From an uncultured Collinsella sp. (GTDB lineage Bacteria > Actinomycetota > Coriobacteriia > Coriobacteriales > Coriobacteriaceae): a stretch of 33,451 nucleotides of DNA. Positions within the stretch are counted from its first letter, which is position 1. Each line of letters begins with the position of its first letter. Shown here piece by piece: positions 1 through 8,600 of this stretch. Location: positions 1 through 33,451 of the forward strand of contig UQIG01000024.1 in NCBI GenBank assembly GCA_900541135.1, in the 5' to 3' direction. The notes under the pieces are model-generated. The model was not told the origin of the DNA, made no database searches, and worked only from the letters and a program-made list of their open reading frames with translations. The translations under genes and the position numbers were made by a program.

Positions 1-10
1 CGACACGCAT

Positions 11-49
11 AAAAAGCCTCCCATTTCTCATGTCCAAGAAATGGGAGGC
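11..49 (-). terminator. Rho-independent terminator, minus strand, with no minus-strand gene upstream
   Basis: A perfect 13-bp stem (16-28 with 37-49) closes an 8-nt loop and, read on the minus strand, is followed by five U (11-15). The plus-strand side has no T-run, so termination is expected only for minus-strand transcripts. The next gene to the right is on the plus strand, so the transcript being terminated must be noncoding, antisense, or unseen. Confidence 0.7.
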
Positions 50-243
50 AGTTCACACTTCGTGCGGCGGGGGCTTCCTCCGTCCTGCGGAAAGATTGTG
101 GGGCAAACGGGCAGGGGCCCGACGGCTCGTTATCGTGGCGGGCGCAGTTCTGAAGAGCTCGATGGGTCATCTCGCTAGGTAAAAAGATGGTTCGCGGTGG
201 TATTGTTGCTGTGGGTTTAATTCGATACGAAAGGGTGACTTTG

Positions 244-1272
244 GTGTCCAAGATGGATTCTACGCTCTCCTATATTACTGACCAGTTGAAGGCGCTTACC
301 TCGATTGCTTCGCCTACGGGCTATACCCGTGCGGCGACTGATTATCTGATGGAAACGTTGCGCGATATGGGCTTTGGGCCCGAGCGTTCTAACAAGGGCA
401 ATGTGCTCGTTGAGCTTGGTGGTGAGGGTGAGCCGCTCGTACTGGCGAGCCATGTCGATACCCTGGGCGCCATGGTGCGCTCCATTAAGGACAATGGCCG
501 CCTGCGTCCCACGACGCTTGGTGGGCACCAGTGGTCTACGGCCGATGGCGAGAACTGCACCGTCTACACGCGTGACGGCAATGTGTACACGGGCGTGGTT
601 CTCAATACCGAGCCTTCGGCGCATGTGGCCGATGAGCCGGTCAAGACCATCGAGAAGAACATGGAAATCCTGCTCGACGAGAACGTTGACAGCAAGGACG
701 ATGTGCTCGAGCTGGGTATTCAAACCGGCGACATCATCGCTATGGATCCGCGCACCACGGTAACGGAGAGCGGCTTCATCAAGAGTCGCTTCCTTGACGA
801 CAAGCTGTCCGCGTCGATTCTGCTGGGTTTGGCCTGCGCTGTCGCCGACGGCGAGGTGACCCTTTCGCGCAAGGTTTCGCTGCTCTTTACGGTGTACGAG
901 GAGGTCGGCCACGGCGGTGCCTTTGTGCCGGCCGACACGCGCGAGATGATCAGCGTGGACATGGGCTGCGTGGGCGACGACCTGGGCTGCACCGAGCGCA
1001 TGGTTTCGATTTGCGCTAAGGATTCGGGCGGTCCGTACAACTACGACCTGGTAACCACGCTGTCCAACATCGCGCGCGAGCTGGAGCTCGATTACGCCAT
1101 CGATGTGTACCCGCACTATGGCTCCGACGTCGAGGCCACGCTCTCGGCCGGCTACGACATTCGCCATGGTCTGATCGGCCCCGGCGTGTACGCGAGCCAC
1201 AACTACGAGCGCAGCCACATCGACGGCGTGCGCAATACCTACGAGCTGGTTCGCGCCTACGTTCAGCGCTAA
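244..1272 (+). CDS. M42 family metallopeptidase (aminopeptidase/endoglucanase-like)
   Basis: Predicted cytosolic two-metal aminopeptidase that trims peptides in the M42 (glutamyl aminopeptidase / former cellulase M) family. The metal-site motifs are visible in order: SHVDT near residue 70, the FLDDKLSA aspartates near 185, the catalytic YEEVGHGG near 219, the VDMG aspartate near 239, and the C-terminal ASHNYERSH histidine near 319. The length of 342 residues is normal for the family. I chose the GTG at 244 because GAAAGGG (229-235) lies 8 nt upstream. The TTG at 241 and ATG at 253 are alternatives, and a longer in-frame start at 187 has no ribosome site. A -10-like TTTAAT lies at 216-221. There is no signal peptide. 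Substrate preference cannot be told from the sequence. Confidence 0.9.
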   Translation: MSKMDSTLSYITDQLKALTSIASPTGYTRAATDYLMETLRDMGFGPERSNKGNVLVELGGEGEPLVLASHVDTLGAMVRSIKDNGRLRPTTLGGHQWSTADGENCTVYTRDGNVYTGVVLNTEPSAHVADEPVKTIEKNMEILLDENVDSKDDVLELGIQTGDIIAMDPRTTVTESGFIKSRFLDDKLSASILLGLACAVADGEVTLSRKVSLLFTVYEEVGHGGAFVPADTREMISVDMGCVGDDLGCTERMVSICAKDSGGPYNYDLVTTLSNIARELELDYAIDVYPHYGSDVEATLSAGYDIRHGLIGPGVYASHNYERSHIDGVRNTYELVRAYVQR

Positions 1273-1324
1273 CGATGCAGCGGCCTCGGCTGATACAGTA
1301 GTACCGACTGAGGCCGTCCTCTCT

Positions 1325-1393
1325 AAGTTGCGGTGAAATAGGGACTGTTTGGCGGTTTTAAACGTTTAAACAGTCCCTATTTCACCGCAACTT
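1325..1393. repeat. Long perfect intergenic inverted repeat (26-bp arms)
   Basis: The arms 1325-1350 and 1368-1393 are perfectly complementary over 26 bp, with a 17-nt spacer. A 14-bp palindrome (TTTAAACGTTTAAA) sits at 1357-1370. The repeat lies between the convergent M42 and mnmA genes, where a bidirectional terminator would be expected, but neither side has a clear U-tract. The outer half begins TTGCGGTGAAATAG, nearly the same as the repeat at 12397-12459, so the two look like members of one family. Confidence 0.85.
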
Positions 1394-1408
1394 ATGAAGG
1401 GGATGGGA

Positions 1409-2509
1409 CTACTTGATGGCGGCAGTCACGGTGCCGCCGCCGAGGACGACGTCGCCGCGGTAGACGACGACAGCCTGGCCGGGGGCGATGGCGCGCTGCG
1501 GCTCGTCAAAAGTTAGCAGCATTTGCCCGTCTTCGCCGCGCGTAAGGGTTGCTGCCTGGTCTTTCTGACGGTAGCGGTACTTGGCGCCCACGCGAATGCC
1601 GCCGGCATCGAGTTCTGCCTTCATGCGGTCGGCAGGGGCACTCCAGATCCAGTCGTTGGCCGTGAGCGCTGTGGCCGTTAGGTCCTCGGCCTCGCCCAGA
1701 TGCACGGTGCTGCTGTCGGCGTCGACGCCCGTTACGTACACGGGATGCGCCATCGCGACGCCCAGGCCCTTGCGCTGACCGATGGTGTAGCGCAGCGCAC
1801 CGTTGTGGCGCCCGACCACGCTGCCGTCGCGCCACACAATGTCGCCCGGTGCAGCGGGATGTCCGCAGCGGCGCTCGATATAGCCCGCGTAGTCACCGTC
1901 TGGAATAAAGCAGATGTCCTCGCTTTCGGCCTTCTTGGCGTTGGTAAAGCCCTGCTCGGCGGCAATGCGGCGCACGTCGCGCTCTTTGTCCAGCCCAGCC
2001 AGCGGAAAGATCGTGTGCGCCAGGCGTTCCTGCGTAAGCGAATACAAAAAGTAACTCTGGTCCTTTTTGGGGTCCTCGCCGCGGTACAGCTGCCAGGTTC
2101 CGTCGGACGCCTGGCTTGTTTTGGCGTAATGACCCGTTGCGATGTAGTCGCAGCCCATGTCCAGCGCCGCATCCAGCAATGCGCCAAACTTAATGTGGCG
2201 GTTGCAGATGATGCATGGGTTGGGCGTCAGCCCCTCCTGATAGGCGGTCACGAAGCGCTCGATAACGTTGCGGTCGAAGGCCTGCTGCAGGTCGAGCACA
2301 TGGTGGGGCATCCCCAGGCGCTCGGCGACAGCCTTTGCATCGGCGATGTCGCGGTCGACCTTACTCATGCCCGTGACGGGATCGGGCGCGGGGCAGGTGA
2401 GGCGCATGGTGGCGCCGACGCATTCGTAGCCCTGGCTTTTGAGCAGGTACGCGGTCACGCTGGAATCGACGCCGCCGCTCATGGCGACGAGCACGCGCTT
2501 GTTGTGCAT
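1409..2509 (-). CDS. mnmA: tRNA-specific 2-thiouridylase MnmA
   Basis: Makes 2-thiouridine at wobble U34 of Lys, Glu and Gln tRNAs by adenylating the base and inserting sulfur delivered by a persulfide relay. The 366-residue protein has the N-terminal PP-loop (AMSGGVDSS, residues 9-17). It has the paired catalytic cysteines: Cys102 in PCIICNRHIKFG, which also holds Cys99, and Cys200 in AESEDICFIPDGDY. ATGHYAK and the GQRKGLG segment of the central domain are also present, followed by the C-terminal beta-barrel. Length and motifs are full and normal. An AAGGAG ribosome site precedes the ATG. The cysK terminator at 2539-2577 separates it from the upstream gene, so it is probably transcribed mostly on its own, although cysteine made by CysK is the ultimate source of its sulfur. 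Confidence 0.97.
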   Translation of the reverse strand: MHNKRVLVAMSGGVDSSVTAYLLKSQGYECVGATMRLTCPAPDPVTGMSKVDRDIADAKAVAERLGMPHHVLDLQQAFDRNVIERFVTAYQEGLTPNPCIICNRHIKFGALLDAALDMGCDYIATGHYAKTSQASDGTWQLYRGEDPKKDQSYFLYSLTQERLAHTIFPLAGLDKERDVRRIAAEQGFTNAKKAESEDICFIPDGDYAGYIERRCGHPAAPGDIVWRDGSVVGRHNGALRYTIGQRKGLGVAMAHPVYVTGVDADSSTVHLGEAEDLTATALTANDWIWSAPADRMKAELDAGGIRVGAKYRYRQKDQAATLTRGEDGQMLLTFDEPQRAIAPGQAVVVYRGDVVLGGGTVTAAIK

Positions 2510-2538
2510 GGGGAGGTTCTCCTTGGTGGCATGTGGCC

Positions 2539-2577
2539 AAAAAAGAAAAGCGGCGCGGGAGGCTGGTTCCGCGCCGC
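2539..2577 (-). terminator. Rho-independent terminator of cysK
   Basis: A perfect 9-bp GC-rich stem (2550-2558 with 2569-2577), followed on the minus strand by a U-rich tract (2549 down to 2539). It lies between the cysK stop and the mnmA start and so separates the two minus-strand genes. Confidence 0.85.
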
Positions 2578-2690
2578 AGACATTGTAGCAAGTTCGGACG
2601 TCTCGTGGGACACCCTGATTGGATGGGCTCAGGCTGCCGGGAGAGAGGAGACCGGCTCGTCCGTGGGCTCAACCTATGGGCGACAGGCCC

Positions 2691-3629
<939 letters not shown>

Positions 3630-3736
3630 AGTGAACCTCCAAAGTGTTCAAATGACTGGATACCGTGTGGTTTTACGGTGTGTGCAGCAGCGAAACCCAT
3701 AAACCCTATGGGTTGTTCGTTTTGCTGTTGGCAAGC

Positions 3737-3765
3737 ATAGTAGACAGTAAAGCCTAGTAATGCAA
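3737..3765 (-). promoter_or_regulatory. Sigma-70-type promoter of cysK
   Basis: On the minus strand a TTGCAT -35 (3760-3765) and a TACTAT -10 (3737-3742) are separated by 17 bp. The -10 lies about 107 bp upstream of the cysK start codon, leaving a leader of roughly 100 nt. Confidence 0.55.
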
Positions 3766-3787
3766 TAGGAAATAGGAGATTATTGCA
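3761..3787. promoter_or_regulatory. Candidate operator between cysK and the Rrf2 gene
   Basis: TGCAATA (3761-3767) and TATTGCA (3781-3787) form a perfect 7-bp inverted repeat with a 13-bp A/T-rich centre. The site overlaps the cysK -35 box and lies about 100 bp before the divergent Rrf2 start, where a dimeric winged-helix protein could act on both genes. Assigning it to the neighbouring Rrf2 protein is inference. Confidence 0.35.
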
Positions 3788-3840
3788 AGTTGATTAACCA
3801 TCTTGACCGGAACGGGTATTTTCAAAACCAATTTTTCGGC

Positions 3841-3846
3841 TAGAAT
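3841..3846 (+). promoter_or_regulatory. -10 element of the Rrf2 gene
   Basis: TAGAAT lies 36 bp upstream of the Rrf2 start codon. No good -35 is seen at 16-18 bp. A TTGACC at 3803-3808 is too far away (32 bp), so the promoter may be weak or activator-dependent. Confidence 0.35.
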
Positions 3847-3882
3847 TTCTACGGACTAAATGACCGAAAGGCAGCACTATAC

Positions 3883-4311
3883 ATGTTGGTTTCTACTAAG
3901 GGCAGATATGCCCTGCGCGTTATGGTCGATCTGGCCGAGCACCAGGCGGCCGGTCGCATCCCGCTCAAAGAGATCGCGGCGCGACAGGGGATTTCCGAGA
4001 AATATCTCGAGAACATCTTGGCTACGCTCGTGCGCGCCAACATGCTCTCGGGCATGCGCGGCAAGGGCGGCGGCTACGTGCTTACGCGCCCGCCCGAGCA
4101 GTATACGGTGGGCGAGATCCTGCGCCTGACCGAGGGCAGCTTGGCGCCGGTCGCATGCCTGGACGGCGACTGCAAGGGCTGCTCGCGTTCGGACGAGTGC
4201 CCCACGCTCGACGTGTGGAAGAACCTGGACAAGCTCATCAACGACTACCTCGACGGCGTGACGCTCGATCAACTTGTCGCTCCCAACCATGGCTACGACT
4301 ACGTCATCTAA
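3883..4311 (+). CDS. Rrf2 family transcriptional regulator, IscR/CymR-like
   Basis: A 142-residue dimeric winged-helix DNA-binding protein. The N-terminal helix-turn-helix and wing are typical (STKGRYALRVMVDLA, then GISEKYLENILATLV, then GGGYVLTRP). Cysteines follow at residues 92, 97, 100 and 106, close to where IscR-type proteins carry three Fe-S ligands, so a [2Fe-2S] or [4Fe-4S] cofactor is plausible. The gene is divergent from cysK, the setting expected of a regulator of cysteine or sulfur genes. Whether it senses Fe-S status (IscR-like) or cysteine supply (CymR-like) cannot be decided here. There is no classical AGGAGG; GAAAGGCAG lies about 10 nt upstream. A strong bidirectional terminator follows. 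Confidence 0.9.
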   Translation: MLVSTKGRYALRVMVDLAEHQAAGRIPLKEIAARQGISEKYLENILATLVRANMLSGMRGKGGGYVLTRPPEQYTVGEILRLTEGSLAPVACLDGDCKGCSRSDECPTLDVWKNLDKLINDYLDGVTLDQLVAPNHGYDYVI

Positions 4312-4380
4312 CCCACACCTGCATTTGGGGACGGGGTAGAAATGGTAGATCCTCTCGTCCTTTGAGACTTGGCAAATAAG

Positions 4381-4417
4381 AAGGCCGCCCATTTTTGCGA
4401 TGGGCGGCCTTTGTTTT
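4381..4417. terminator. Bidirectional Rho-independent terminator
   Basis: A perfect 12-bp stem (4381-4392 with 4400-4411) with a 7-nt loop, followed on the plus strand by TTTGTTTT. On the minus strand the stem is followed by a U-rich stretch (about 4380-4375). It sits between the convergent Rrf2 and membrane-protein genes and can serve both. Confidence 0.9.
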
Positions 4418-4448
4418 GGGTCGATATGACGGTTCGTATTGAACAGTT

Positions 4449-4814
4449 CTAGCCCTCGGCGATGCTGTCGAGAATGCTGCGCATGATGGATACCAGGATG
4501 CTGCCCATAAAGGCCGATCCAAAGCCGGCAATGGAGATACCCACGCCCAGCAGATTGACCGACAGGTAGCTGGCCAGCTCGAGCATAAAGCTGTTGACTA
4601 CGAGCTGAAAAATACCAAGCGTGATAATAGTGAGCGGCAGCGAGATGACCGTCAGGAACGGCTTGACGAGCGAGTCGACGATGTTGAGGAACAGTCCCAC
4701 GAAGGCAAAGCAGACCCAAGCCTCGGCAAAGCCGAAGGGTTGGATACCGGGGACGAGGAACGTGGCGATCGCGATGGCGATCGAGGTGAAGAGCCAGTTA
4801 AGCATAAAGCGCAT
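4449..4814 (-). CDS. Small four-helix membrane protein of the phage holin family IV type (PF04020-like)
   Basis: A 121-residue very hydrophobic protein with four predicted membrane segments, roughly residues 4-24, 30-50, 55-80 and 88-113. The conserved stretch ending in NIVDSLVKPFLTVISLPLTI and the following TLGIFQLVVNSFML match the family named 'phage holin family protein' or four-TMS holin superfamily IV. Members are common single genes on bacterial chromosomes and are not evidence of a prophage; their function is not settled. A ribosome site AAAGGA lies 8 nt before the ATG. No other phage gene is nearby. Confidence 0.8.
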   Translation of the reverse strand: MRFMLNWLFTSIAIAIATFLVPGIQPFGFAEAWVCFAFVGLFLNIVDSLVKPFLTVISLPLTIITLGIFQLVVNSFMLELASYLSVNLLGVGISIAGFGSAFMGSILVSIMRSILDSIAEG

Positions 4815-5002
4815 GGCGTGAATCCTTTCTTGCGCCGGGGTTGCTGGCGTCGCGTGAAGCGGCTTGCGGCGGCGACCTGGATGGTTGCGCGGGCGTGCCG
4901 CGGTGTTTGGGCGCCCATTGTCTCAAATATTCGTGGAGCTTACGTGCGCATACGGTTTCTGAACGGCGTTCGTCCTGAAAAACGCGCCGCTGGCAGAGAG
5001 TC
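4815..5002. other. First part of the 324-bp gap between divergent genes
   Basis: This is the upstream side of the membrane-protein gene. I see its ribosome site near the start codon and no convincing ORF, tRNA or strong hairpin. The remainder of the gap (5003-5138) holds the promoter and short leader ORF described separately. Confidence 0.5.
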
Positions 5003-5033
5003 TTGTCACTTTAGTTTGGTGGTGTGCTACACT
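5003..5033 (+). promoter_or_regulatory. Extended -10 promoter of the YerC-like gene
   Basis: TGC directly precedes TACACT (5028-5033), giving an extended -10. A TTGTCA -35-like hexamer lies at 5003-5008, with a long 19-bp spacer. Transcription would begin near 5040, leaving a leader of about 100 nt that includes a 16-codon ORF and a short CGGGC/GCCCG hairpin (5075-5091). Confidence 0.5.
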
Positions 5034-5084
5034 GCTACGGGCAAAAGCCACAGGCGTTGCCCTATTGCATAGAACGGGCGAACG

Positions 5085-5135
5085 ATGCCCGATGTCAGTA
5101 TCAACTTCGATGCCTTTTGGCGGGTTTGGCGGTGA
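5085..5135 (+). CDS. Possible 16-codon leader peptide with two Trp codons
   Basis: An ATG at 5085 opens a frame reading MPDVSINFDAFWRVWR, then TGA (5133-5135), 3 nt before the ATG of the TrpR-like gene. Two of the last five residues are tryptophan. Placement and spacing suggest translational coupling or attenuation. Its ribosome site is weak (GGGCG 4-5 nt upstream), and the Trp codons come from a tandem TTTGGCGG that could instead serve as the downstream gene's ribosome site. Short open frames are common by chance in GC-rich DNA. Confidence 0.3.
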   Translation: MPDVSINFDAFWRVWR

Positions 5136-5138
5136 TCG

Positions 5139-5438
5139 ATGAATATCGAGAACATGTTTGACAAGCCTGATGTCAAGCAGCTGGTCCACGCATTTAGCCT
5201 TTTGGACGACGAGAAGGATATCCAAGCGTTTTTGACCGATATCTGCACGCCGCGCGAGATTTGCGATCTATCGCAGCGTCTGCAGGTCGCGCGTTACCTG
5301 GACGAGGGCGAACCTTATGTTGAGGTTCAAGCCCGTACCGGCGCTTCGTCCACCACGGTGAGCCGCGTTTCAAAGGCGCTGAACGGCGAGTACGGTGGCT
5401 ACCGCAAGATCCTCATTAAACTGGAGGATGGCGAGTAG
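5139..5438 (+). CDS. YerC/YecD family TrpR-related DNA-binding protein
   Basis: A 99-residue all-helical protein of the Trp-repressor superfamily (YerC/YecD branch). The region DICTPREICDLSQRLQVARYLDEGEPYVEVQARTG matches the TrpR dimer core. It is followed by the reading helix region SSTTVSRVSKALN and the usual GGYRKIL end. TrpR itself represses trp genes with tryptophan as corepressor, but the ligand and targets of the YerC/YecD branch are not established. The ATG at 5139 is chosen because the homologous region starts there; GGCGG about 6-10 nt upstream is a modest ribosome site. It is monocistronic, ending at a clear terminator. Confidence 0.88.
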   Translation: MNIENMFDKPDVKQLVHAFSLLDDEKDIQAFLTDICTPREICDLSQRLQVARYLDEGEPYVEVQARTGASSTTVSRVSKALNGEYGGYRKILIKLEDGE

Positions 5439-5465
5439 GCCGGCGACAACATTGAATTACGAAGA

Positions 5466-5490
5466 ACCGTCCCTCCGGGGGCGGTTTTTT
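5466..5490 (+). terminator. Rho-independent terminator after the YerC-like gene
   Basis: An 8-bp stem with one G-U pair (5466-5473 with 5478-5485) and a TCCG loop, followed by six T (5485-5490), 28 nt after the stop codon. Confidence 0.85.
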
Positions 5491-5575
5491 GATCCCTTGG
5501 GGACGGAGGAAAACGGATCACCGGGTTAGACTGACCCCCTCTGTGATCCATTTTCCTCCGTCCTCAAGGGATCAA
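5489..5575. repeat. Long near-perfect inverted repeat (33-bp arms)
   Basis: Arms 5489-5521 and 5543-5575 match at 31 of 33 positions with a 21-nt spacer; one of the two differences is a G-U pair in RNA. It begins inside the T-run of the preceding terminator and ends about 40 bp before the addB -10-like element. The arms contain GGGGACGGAGG, a pattern partly shared with the repeat after dnaE. No coding capacity is seen. Confidence 0.85.
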
Positions 5576-5613
5576 ATCTGTTGGCGTGGGGCAAATCTGT
5601 CCGCGTGGGCGGG

Positions 5614-5619
5614 TAGGAT
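5614..5619 (+). promoter_or_regulatory. -10 element of addB
   Basis: TAGGAT in the context GCGGGTAGGATG, 39 bp before the addB start. A similar GCGGGTAGAATG precedes the membrane-protein gene at 26932. No convincing -35 is visible. Confidence 0.3.
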
Positions 5620-5658
5620 GGATGCATTGATTATTGCGAACAGTTTGAGCGGAGGACC

Positions 5659-8600
5659 ATGCCTGTTCGAATCTATACCACCAATGCCGGCACGGATTTG
5701 AGCGATGCCGAGTCGGCGCTGCTTGCCGACCTTATTGCCCGTCACGGGCGTGCCGTGTTGCTGGCACCAACGTTTGCCGAGCTCGACCTGTGCCGTCATG
5801 ATGCGGCGGAAGCCGGCGTTTCGCTGGGTATCGACTACAAGACGCCTACATCGTGGCTTCGCTCGCTTTGGGAGCTTATGGGCGACGGGCGCGGTTTCGT
5901 CGACAACCTGCAGCGCCAGATGCTGTTTTCGGACATGGTCACGCGTCTCGACGATGCCGACCTGCAGCCGCTTTCGCGCAGCCAGGGCACAGTGCGCATG
6001 CTCGCGCGCATGGCCCGCGACGTGTTGCCGGGCGTTGCGGGGACGGGTGCCGAACGATGCCGTGGCGACAACTGCCAGCCTGAGCCAAAAAGCGATGCCG
6101 AGGCTCGTGTGTTCGAGCTTTTGCGCGCCTACGCGGGCGGTTTGGACCGTCGAGATATGGTTGAGCCCTGCGAGGCAGCTGACATTATGACCAGTGTCCT
6201 GGCCGATAGCCTGCCGGCGTGCACTCGCGTCGTATGCGTGCGCGGTATCACGTCGTTTACGCACGGTCTGCTCGAGCTGCTGTCTGCCGTGGCGAACAAT
6301 GGGGGAGAGGTCGTCGTGCTGCTTGCCCGCGAGCAGGCGGCGATGCGCGAGGAGCTTGCCACGGCATTTGATGCCCGCGATGTGTTGTTTGAGATCGCGC
6401 CGCTGGGGGAGGGTGCCGGCGCGTCTGATGCCGCTTGCGGGACCGCCGCTCAGCCTGCCTTTATTGAGGTCGCTGGCCCCCATGCCCGTGCTCATGCTTA
6501 TGCGGACGCAATTGATGATCTGGTAAAAACGTGCCGGGGTTCCGAGGTCGACGGCGCCGCGACGCCTGCCGACCCTGTGCGCGTGCTCGTTGTTTCTGCC
6601 CGGGCACCCCAGCTGTTCGTTGAGCTCGCCTCTCGTCTGGCGGCTCGTCATATCGCTTCCGAGACAACTGAGTTCACGGCGTTTTCCCAGTCCATCGCGG
6701 GCAGGCAGTTTACGGCGCTCGCCGGCCTGATCGAGCGCATGAAGGCCGCCGATGAGGGCATGGCGTCAAAGACCGAGTGGTGGCCCGCGCCGGAGCTTAC
6801 CGACTGGATCTACAGTCCGCTTTCGGGTGCCGACGCCGCGAGCGCCCGCGGCTTCGACAAGAACATGCGCCTGTCGCGCAGCAAGACCGCTGCGGGCGTC
6901 AAGAGCCTGCTGCAGAGCGTGCAGGGCCAGGTGAGGGGCGCTCGCAAGGCCGCCAGCGACGATAACTGGTTTAAGAATGTGCCGTGCGTGGTCTCGGACG
7001 TGTTTCAGGCGCTGTGGCGCGACAAACCCGTGACGGCGCTCAAGGCCATGCTCGCCGTTGCAGAGGCGCTGCCCGATCGCGCTCTAGGCGGTCTTGACGG
7101 CCAGGCCCGTCGTCAGGCAGAGACGGCTTTGCTGCGCCATGCCATCGACATCCTTATGAACGATGCTCGCGCGCTCGACGTGTCGCAGGCCGCGACCGTG
7201 CCGGTTCTCGACGGCGTTCGAACTAAGGTGGACAAGCGCAGCACCGCCTACGATTACGAGACCTACGAGGTCGATCGCACGCCACGGGCGCAAGTGCGCT
7301 TCGTGTCGCTTGCCGATGCGTCGGTTTTGCGTCCTGGCGGCTACGATGCCGTGCTGTTTGCCGATGTCGACCTGGACAGCTATCCGCTTTCGCACGAAGA
7401 GGGCCCGCTTGCCACGTTGATGGCCGAGCTGCGCCGCGACGGCGTGTCTTTGGAGCCCGCCGCCCTGCTGCGCGTGCGCTTTGGCCGTGCAATGCAGGCG
7501 ACGAGCGGTCCGGTCGCGCTTGCCCGCGTGACACACGATCGCCAGGCGCGAGAGTGCTACCCGGCAGCCGTATGGACCGAGCTGCGGGCACATGCCGAGG
7601 CCGCTGGCGCTGCCAAGCCCACGTGCGTGGGCGAGGGCGATATCATCGCCGACTTTGATCCCGCGGCAGGTGAAGGCCTCAAGCGCGAGCGCGTGACCTG
7701 CGAAGCCCCTCAGCACCTGAGCGATGAAGCCATTCCGTATCTGGTTCTGCGCCGTCGCGATGGCGAGGGCGAGGACGCGCCGCTCGTGCCGCGTCTGACG
7801 TCCGCCTCGCAGATCGAGGCCTATTCTACCTGTCCACTGTGCTGGTTCGTGTCGTATCGCGTCAAGCCCCAGTCGATCGACGCGGGCTTTGGCAACATGG
7901 AGAAGGGCAACTTTGTCCACGACGTGCTGGAGCATCTGCATGCCCGTCTGCCCCAAGAAGGCATGGAGCGCGTGACGCCCGAGAACCTGCCGCGTGCACA
8001 GGAGCTGCTGCACGAGGTCTTTGACGAGACGTTGGCCGAGCACGCTGGCAAGCGCGGCACGGAGGGCCCGCTGGTGCCGCTCTCCCCGGTGGAGGAGCGC
8101 CAGGTGGCCGAGATCTTGCCGCAGCTGGAGGGTGTGCTTGCCTACGAGTCCGAGGCACTTGCCCCCTTTGCCCCGCGCTACCTGGAGTTCGCCTTCAACG
8201 AGCTCAAGGTCGAGTATGCCGGTTGGCCGCTTGGCGGGCGCATCGACCGCGTAGATGTGGATGCCGAGAATCGCGCCGTGGTAATCGACTACAAGCATCG
8301 TTCGGGTGTCGAGGAGTTTAAGCTCGCCGACCCTACGGTGCGCGACGAGGAATCGGGCACGGCGCCCATCGACGATCCGCGCTGGTTGCCACCACATACC
8401 CAAACGCTCATCTACGCCCAGGCCATGCGCCGGGCGCTGGATTTGGACACCCGCGCGGCGCTCTACTTTTCGACCAAGGGCGGCAAGCCGGCGTTGCGCG
8501 GTGCCGCGAGCGCCGAGCTGCTCGAGGAAGAGCGCGGCGACGGTCGCATCCCGGGCCTTAAGAAAGGTTTCCCCGGCGAGGGTGGCAGCATGGACTTCGA

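Noticed and set aside
187..243. Upstream start for the M42 peptidase
   Set aside because: The extra residues are not conserved and no ribosome site precedes 187, whereas GAAAGGG is well placed for the GTG at 244.
4323..4380. A further copy of the intergenic inverted repeats (GGGGACGGGG ... CTCGTCC)
   Set aside because: Only about five consecutive pairs form and the second arm is not clearly present. It may be a decayed copy but the evidence is too thin.
4449..4814. Prophage indicated by a holin-family gene
   Set aside because: The family is widespread as lone chromosomal membrane-protein genes, and no integrase, capsid or lysin gene is nearby.
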